NCBI GenBank assembly: GCA_002633005.1
Contig: NMRA01000252.1
Coordinates: forward strand, 1,672-63,671
From: Phoronis australis
Taxonomy: Eukaryota; Phoronida; Phoronidae
Direction: 5' to 3'
DNA: 62,000 bases
Positions 27,401 to 36,400 of the stretch are shown here, in pieces. The translations under genes and the position numbers were made by a program. Within the stretch, counting starts at the first letter, position 1. Each line of letters begins with the position of its first letter. The notes under the pieces are model-generated. The model ran no database searches, was not told the origin of the DNA, and saw only the letters and a list, made by a program, of their open reading frames with translations.

Positions 27401-30400
27401 CTCACCTTTGTCCTGACTACAGTAATGTTGTCTCGTGTATTCTAGTGCCCTGACTACAGTAATGTTGTCTCATGTATTCTAGTGCCAAAGTGATATGCAT
27501 GATGGGAACAACCCAGAGCCCTGTCCCATTTGTCAACGGCCATTAGGAACAAAGGTAAATGTCTTATGCACTATACTGGTCTGTACCCTATTTCTTAAGA
27601 CATATTTTATCGGTTTGTCTTCTTGTGCTATTACTAGTGTGCACTTGTCGACTACTTTCACTCAGTCTCGGTGTTGTGTTTCAGTGGAGTGTCCTGCAGT
27701 GTGGTCACTGCTATTGTCTAGAATGTATCCGACTACTACTGGACACGTATAGTCATGGGGCTCACGGTCAGCGGATGGTCAAGTGTGCCATGTGTCGGGA
27801 GAAGACGCATCAAGGAATGATATCTTATGTTAGCACTCGACCTAGTGTGATACCTGAGCTGACGCTAGATGGGGTTAGTGTTCAGGTAGGCCACTAAATT
27901 ACACTACTGACTTTGCAATGGATACATACACAGTTTTTCTATGCCCATCCGTAGACAGGCTGTATAATATTGCATGGCCTGTGACCCATCCTTGCACAGG
28001 CTGTATAATATGATATGGCCTGTCCCTCCAGCGTCAGCTTTTCATCACTCTAGTTCTTTGAATTCGATGGAATTTTGAATAAATTTAGTCTGTTATCTTT
28101 CAAATTATTAGCTATACCTCGAACCCTTTTGAAATTAGTGTTTTCTGATGAATTCAAACCTTTTATAATTAGTTTTTTGTTAGCGCTGAATTTTGATTGA
28201 ATTTGGCTTGTAATGTGTATAGTAGTGATGGGATGACGCTTTCAAATTTTTGTATTTTTTGACATTTTGTTGTCATATTGGGGAGTTTTGTTTAATCAGT
28301 AGTTTTCAAGACTGAGTGTACGGTAACTTTGCAAGTCCACAGTAACATTTCAAGTGTACAGTGCACCCACAAAATTATTTATATAATGTGGACGCATTAT
28401 GCCGTGATCCCCATCTGTCCGACTGTCCAGCATCTGTCCGGCGTCCACTGCTCTGTGTCCAAAACTATTTGATGTATTTTTATTGTGCGTTCCTTTCTTG
28501 AATGGAACGGCACGAGCAATTTTTTCGGACTGATCTGACTACTGGTGTGCCCCCTAGTGGCAGTTTTAATTTTTTATATTTACCTATGTATCTTCAAAGG
28601 TCCTCCATAGATTTTCATAAAATTTAGCACATAGGCATCTATTAGTGAGGTGGCACTATGCTCCCGTTTTTGGACAGATTCGGGATATTTTGAGCCATCT
28701 AGTGGCCATTTTTATTTTTTTGAGTCTTGTTTTTGGCATCCGGCCATCTATCAACCAAACATCTCTAAAGATGATTGTAAAAATTGGCATTGTATTTTCT
28801 TACCACGAAGAGGATAGCTGATGATGATTTTCCGACAACTTTGACTACTGTGGTGCGTCCTAGTGGCAGTTTTGTTTTTTTGCGCCTTTGGCTGTATCTC
28901 CTAAACACTGCAGGATCTTTGCTAAATTTAATGTATTTATATGAAGTTGACAATGGACGACGACAACTATCAGATGGATCTAACTACCGGTGTGCCTCCT
29001 AGTGGCAATTTTAGTGTTTTTACATTTACCTCAGTATCTTTGAAGGTTCTCAACGTATTTTCATAAAGTTTGGAATATAGGCATACATGGGTCAGATGAC
29101 GCTATCTTTACACTTTCGGATGGATTCAAGGTGTTTTGCACCACCTATTGGCCGTTTTTCGCTGTTTTCGTGTCTGTTTTTTTGGTGTCTACCCCTCGAG
29201 CAACCAAACTATTTTAAGTATGATTGTGAAAATAATGGCATACATGTTCTTAGTGTGAAGAGGAATGTTGAGGATGACGACTTTGACTACTGTGGCACCT
29301 CCTAGTGGCAGTTTTTTTGCACCCATAGCTGTATCTCCTGAACTCACTGCAGGATCTTTATTAAATTTAGCAATAGTATACATATGAAGTTGACAATGGA
29401 CAACGATGATTTTCAGAGGGATCCTACAAACGATGTGCACCTTAGTGGCAATTCCATTTTTTCCTGTTTTCCTCTGTTTCACTGAATTTCCTTTTCGGAT
29501 TTTTATGAAATTTAATAAACAATGTGTTATAAAAAATGATGACATGTTACTATTTTGGGATGGATTTGACATTTTGTGCTCCATCTAGAGGCCCCTCTGT
29601 CAATCAAAGCACTTGAAGGATGATTGCAAAAATTGGCATATTATATGTTCTTAGTGTGAAGAGGACAGTCGACAATGATTTTCCAACAACCTCGACTGCT
29701 GTGACGCCTCCTAGTGGTATTTTTGCAACCATAGATGTATCTTCAGAACCCATTACAGGACCTTTATTATGTGCCCACATATTTATATGTTGACGCATTA
29801 TGCCGTCATCTCTGTCCGGGTGGCGTCCGGCGTCGGCTGCTCTATCTCCAAAAGCCTTTGACATACGTTCATGAAATTTGGCACATATGTTCCATTCATA
29901 AATGGGACATCATGAGCAAACTTTCGGAAGGATCCAACTACCGGTGTGTCCCCTAGTGGCAATTTTAGTTTTTTACACTTACCTTTGTATGTTGGCACCT
30001 ATTAGTGAGATGACGCTATCCTTCTGTAGTTTGCGCCACCTAGTGGGCATTTTTACTGTTTTCGAGTCTGTTTTTTTTGCGTCAACCCCTCTATCAACCA
30101 CACCACTCAAAGGATTATTCTGAAAATTGGCATGTATGTGCTTACTATAAAGAGGACGGTTGACGATGATTTCTGACGAGTTCGACTACTGTGACGCCTC
30201 CTAGTGGTAATTTTTTTTGCGCCTATGGCTGTATCTCCTAAACCGTTTGCAGGATCTTTACTTAATTTAGCAAGTATATTATATTATGTTGACTACGGAT
30301 GACGATGACTTTCGGACAGACCTGACTACTGGTGTGCCCCTAGCGGCAATTTTAGTTTTTTACGATTAACTGTGTACCTTCAAAGGTCCTCAACAGATTT

Positions 30401-33400
30401 TCATAAAATTTCAAATAGAGGCATCTATTGGTGTGATGACGCTATCTTCCTGTTTTTGGATGGAATCAAGTATTTTGCACCACCTAGTGGCCTTTTTTGC
30501 TGTTTTCAAATCTTGTTTTTTGGTGTTTACCCTTGTATCAACCAAATCATTTGAAAATTGACATACCAGTATATGTTCTCAGTTTGAAGACGAGCTTTGA
30601 TGATGGTGACTGACTACTGTGGTGCCTCCTAGTTGTAGTTTTGTTTTCCGCCCATAGTTGTATCTCCTAAACCCACTTCAGGATCTTTACTAAATTTAGT
30701 ATGTGTATTTATATGAAGATAACAACATACGACGACGACTTTCAGGCGGATCCAATGAACACTGTGTCCACTTGTGGCAATTTCATTTTATTCTGTTTTC
30801 CTTTGTTTCTCTGAAGTTCCTTCAGTTGGCACGTTTTTATGAAATATGGCATGTTCCTGTTTTTGGATGGACCGTTTTTGCGCCATCTAGTGGCCATTTT
30901 TATGATACAAATAAATAACCCTAAAAGCACACCATTTGCAATGCATTCGTGGGCGCATTTCAAGGCTCCGAGTTGCTCTTGTTAAATTTACCAAGTGTAT
31001 AATAAATGAAGGTGACAACAAAAAAATTTGGACTTCCAGTTTTGCAATCCTGTGTAAACTCCGGGCTGTCAGATTTATTGTGTTATATGCCTGATCTTAT
31101 TTAAGTGAAATGTTTACTCATTTGTTTCCGCAAAATATATTTCATTTTGGATTGATTTCGTAAATTATTGTTAGTCTTGATTTTATAGGAAATAAATGAG
31201 GGTAATGAGCTTGAACACACTATTTAGATTTTCAGTGTTTTTATCGCAAAACCTTTCGATTTCTGCATAGTAGAAGGTATGAATGTTGATTCCAAATGTA
31301 CACACCTGACTACTAATTGTTATGTTTAAAGTGACAGGATTGTGAATTCATTAATAATTGTTTCTTTATTCTTCCTTTGCCACTACATATCATGTATTGA
31401 AATGTCTTCTTGTTTTAATGTTGTTTCTTCCATTTTTGTTGCTATGGCAATTTCAAACGGGACGAGCATGGGGACTCGCAAAATTTGAAAAGGAATTTAA
31501 AAAATTGAAAGGGACTCAAAATTTGTTAGGCCACCGCGTCCCGTGGTCGCAGTGACAAAGAATTCTATTGTCGACTCTGGTCGTGGTATGGTGTGGGAGA
31601 ATTGTAAAATTTAATTGTAATTGCTGTCGAAAAAATGCCGTCTGCAACCACAGAAGGTGATTCACTGCATCATACTTAGTGTTGACTGGAAAATTTTTCC
31701 TTTGTAACTACTGCTAGCCACTTCCAAAGCATTTTAACTACTGCTAGCCTCTTCCAAAGCATTTTAACTACTGCTAGCCACTTCCAAAGCATTTTAAGTA
31801 CTGCTAGCCACTTCCAAAGCATTTTAACTACTGCTAGCCACTTCCAAACCCTTTTAACTACTGCCAGCCACTTCCAAAGCATTTTAACTACTGCCAGCCA
31901 CTTCCAAAGCATTTTAACTACTGCTAGCCATTTCCAAAGCATTTTAACTACTGCTAGCCTCTTGCAAAGTATTTTAACTACTGCTAGCCACTTCCAAAGT
32001 ATTTTAACTACTGCCAGCCACTTGCAAAATATTTTAACTACTGCTAGCCACTTCCAAAGTATTTAACTAGTGCTAGCCATTTCCAAAGCATTTTAACTAC
32101 TGCTAGCCACTTCCAAAGTATTTTGGAATCTTGATGAAGCAGAAAAAAGGATCCCTTCTGCTTTCTTCACAGCTTCATGATGCATAAGAACATGAATAAT
32201 ACACCAAGTGATAGCACTGTCTAGCAACATATACACAGTGTAAGATCTGATGACATCATTAGTTAAGGTACTCACCTTCCTCACCGGTTAATGTGACATC
32301 TCTCGGCGTAGTGAAATCAAATGAATACGAGGTTATGTGGATACTGACTGATAAAACGGTGAAAAACGAAATATATCAGGTGGCATTAGCCTCAGCAGGC
32401 CACTGATTTTCATTTTAATCAGCTGTACAGTCCTTGATTGATCTTATTAGAGGTAAAATAATAATGGCAGAGTTAAATAAATTGGTGATAATTTCTGAAC
32501 ATGCTACTGCACAACTGTTTGTCAACACTCAAAATTCCTTTTGTGATTTCAATTGAGTGTCAGCAAATAACTCATGAGTATTCCCTTGTGTAGAGTCTGT
32601 GCAGCAAGTTTTTCTTCCACAACTGCTAAAATATGTGTTGTTGAAATTGAGCTTGGTTCTTGCTAACTGTTTGGTGAACATATTACAATCTTTGTTTTTT
32701 CTATAAAGAGGTCTGTATACTATGTATTTAATTTTTTCTTTTAACAAAATGGTTTAGTTGAAAACTGGAATAGGCTTTGGTAGTAGTGTGTGACAATCTT
32801 TTTATTCTCACATTTTTGGTTCATCTAACTTAATCGTCTCTTAGAAATTCCACCATTTTATGCGCATGGTCTCAACACGCACATTGGGCATAGGTATTGC
32901 TATTTTTGATTTTGTATGCTGTTTTTGTTCTTTATTCTTTCTGCAGATAATTGTTTTTATCATAGAATTCAATTAATAACTCAATAACTTTGGTCTTGAC
33001 TGGAGGCCATTGTGTGTGCTGCGGTTGTATGCAGAAGGGTTGTCTCTCTAAATGATTCTTAAAGTGTGGCTAGCTCTCCAAGCAATGTTTGTTGCATTGA
33101 ATTTGAATGCACTACTTGTAGAGGTCCACAATCACATACATATGCCTGTTGGTTTACATTAGTTCTATTGACTAAATTATGCATGAATTGTTGTAGGGAA
33201 GTCATTCTACCAAAGTGTTGTTGTAGGGAAGTCATTCTACCAAAGTGTTGTTGTAGGGAAGTCATTCTACCAAAGTGGAAGCTGTGGTGAGGTGTCTAAA
33301 GAACATTCACTCCTCGCAGCCTGATGCCAAAGCACTCGTCTTCTCAACAGTAGGTTTTAATGTAGCTTGAAATGTTCGTTGCATTCTCCTTGACTGAGAA

Positions 33401-36400
33401 TTTATCCAATATACAATGTGATTTTCTTTGACTGGGAATTCATCCAATATACAATGTGATTCTCCCTGTCTGCATTCAATAACCATGATCATTGTCAGTT
33501 TCTTGATTGAAGTTCACTTTTTTCGTTACAGGCCACTTCTTTCCATTTTTCGTTATTCAGGCAAGAAGCACACAACTTGTTTGTTAATGTGTCTCAATAC
33601 AAATCATGTTGCAGACACTTTCATATTTTGCTATTCACTCACTATTCCATGGGTGGCGCAGCACTGAAATAAGTGGGGCTATAGCCCCCCAGCCCCCTAT
33701 GGTGCGCCTGATCTCTATATTATGTAACTTTCACAATAAATACTCTGGTTGGAGCTTTGATGATTGTGTTATGTAATGTATGTTCTTCATTGAAAAGGAG
33801 ACAGGTGTTGAATTCTGAGTTTTTGTTAAGTTATCCTAAAATCTTAAAATTCTACTTAGAAGTTTTTCCTTAACTTAATAAGTTTCACGTGAAATTAATT
33901 TTAAGAATTTCCCCTTACTGAACTTAAGGAAAACTTAAGCTTCTCTTTAAGTTAGTGTCGTTTTGAAATATTAATGAGTGTACAATTCAACTTGTGCGCA
34001 TTGTAGCTCCTGAAAATAGGTAAATTTAACATAATATTTGTCTCAATAGGCACTGAAGGGAACTGATATTTGGGACTATCAGTCATAATGAGCCCTAGGG
34101 AGTAGCTCTGTAAATGGAAAATACAAAATTACAAAATAGGTTGTTTTTGCCTAGTTGTAAATATGTTCCTAAACAACAAAATGGTCGCAGAACAAAGAAC
34201 TGTCTTGTTTTTGAATACACGGGTCAATACTACTCATGGGGGGGGGGGCTGTTACTGTACTAGACATGCGGCATACATACACCCATTTGCCTATATCTCA
34301 AATAGTTAATGGACGAATTTTTGTATTTCACATATCAGGTCATGCGCTAAATCTTCACTAAGTGTTGAGGTGGAAGTGCCTGTCTCCCGAAGCTATTCCT
34401 TGTGGAACAAGGTTCCCTGAATTTCGATAGAATCACTAAGTTTCCCTGATAACTGTATTATTGCAAACCTTGCTTTTTTGTGTAATTTTGTCCATTTCCA
34501 GTACTTTTCATGAGGTAAGGGAAAACCTAAGGAATTTTCCACAACAGAAAACAAGGAAAATCTTAACTTAAGGAAAACTCAGATAACGGCCGCCTCTATG
34601 GAATGGCTTGACCATCACACTAAAGGTAGACTTTCTCGAAGGCTCTGACGGCCTTAGTTGTGTCCATTCTTTACTTACTGTTGATGATCATTCATGTTAC
34701 ATTGTTCTAATGTTGGTTTTCTTGACTGACAGTGGGTGGACATGCTGGATGTGATTGGTCGGGCTCTCCAAGACAACAACATTCCATTCAGATCACTACA
34801 TTCACATAATACATTTCAGGTAAAAACAATTGATGTTGTGAATAGACTGGAATACTTGTTGTGGAGATGTTTGTATTCATTAGAAATTGCCTGGTTTCTG
34901 AATTGTCACAAAAATAGCTGTCACTCTTTTTGTATCTACCAATGAATGAAGCTGCTTGTAGAATCGTTATCATCAGTTGGCAAATGTCTTTCTATTTAGG
35001 AAGGAAAGCATGATAGACATTCATTTTTGGACAGATCTGCTGTGCTGCCTGCAAATGCAATTTAATTTCTTCTTGGTACCCTAACATGTCCCAATATTTG
35101 TTGATGGAATCATAGACTATACCGCCAACTCCGTATACTTTCAATGGACCAAATTTATGCTGTTTCGCACCTGCCCTTATGTCATTATTCACTGGCGACA
35201 CCTGGCTAAATTATCTGGTGTCATTTCCGGCAAGTATATCATCTGCTAATCACGGTCGACTGCTGTGTGGCCGGTTGTTCGGCCACACTGGTGAAATGCA
35301 AAGGAATTAGCTTCCATACCATCCGAAGACCCCATAATCGTATAAGTATCTTTTGCATTCACAGGTACTCCTTAGAATTTGTGCACAAATATGCTTTGGT
35401 AGTTTTCTCAGTAGGCCTGTGTGAACCATGAATTACAAACTGTCCAATAACTATGCTGCTATGCTACTGTGCAAGCAGACGACATAATCAGTCGGCACCG
35501 AAGTTTGAATTTTGTAATTAATTTCCAGTAGCATTGCCAAAAGTACTCACGATACCAACAGTTCTACGATTGGAAGACTCTGAACAGCATAGACGCGAGA
35601 ATTTCCTGGCAAAATACACTAACCGGAAACGAAACCACATTATTTCGGAGAGTCGCGGCGCCTCTTGGCTACCATGGAAGAAAATGTTGGAGTTACGAAT
35701 CTGTTGTCTATAATCTATGATGGAATGAAAAGTGGCATATGTGAAATCATGACTTGAGTGTGCCAACTGTTTTCAATTTTCAGTTTTGTTACCAAATGTT
35801 AAATTAGACATTCAATTAATACATGGCAGTGATAAACACCCTGGCAAGAATACTGTTTGTGCTGCTTTGATCTTGTTCAAGCTCTTTTGTGTTCTCATAG
35901 TCCTCTTGAACTTGAGAAATGTCTGGCCTACAGTATTAGAATTAATGAAACTTAAGTTTGCGTTGAAGATATAATTTTGTCTTACAAGCCTGCCTTACTC
36001 TTTTTAGGCCAACTTGTCAAGTTTTCGTCAAAATGATGATGTTATGGTGCTCCTCCTACCCATCCACTCTGGAGCCAATGGTCTGAACTTGACAGAGGCT
36101 ACTCATGTGCTATTGGTGGAACCCATCCTCAACCCAGGTCAAGAGCTTCAGGCCATTGGAAGGGTGCATAGGATTGGTCAGGCCAGGTAAGTTTGATTAA
36201 TGACATGGACAAGCACTAAATACTTTAAGCATTTAAAGATAAGGAATACTTATTATTTCATTCTGTGATTTGGTTCAAAAGATTGTAATATGCTGAAGCT
36301 GTTGTAAACACACTATCTGTTACACAAACTAACTTTTGATTTAGACCACATACTTATCAACTTGTTGCATATTCAGATAAAAAGTGATTTCTGTGCTTGA

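Noticed and set aside
31676-31942. Minus-strand frame with a ten-residue repeat (LWKWLAVVK type)
   Set aside because: It is produced by the 30-bp minisatellite in an intron; the period is a multiple of three, so open frames are expected.
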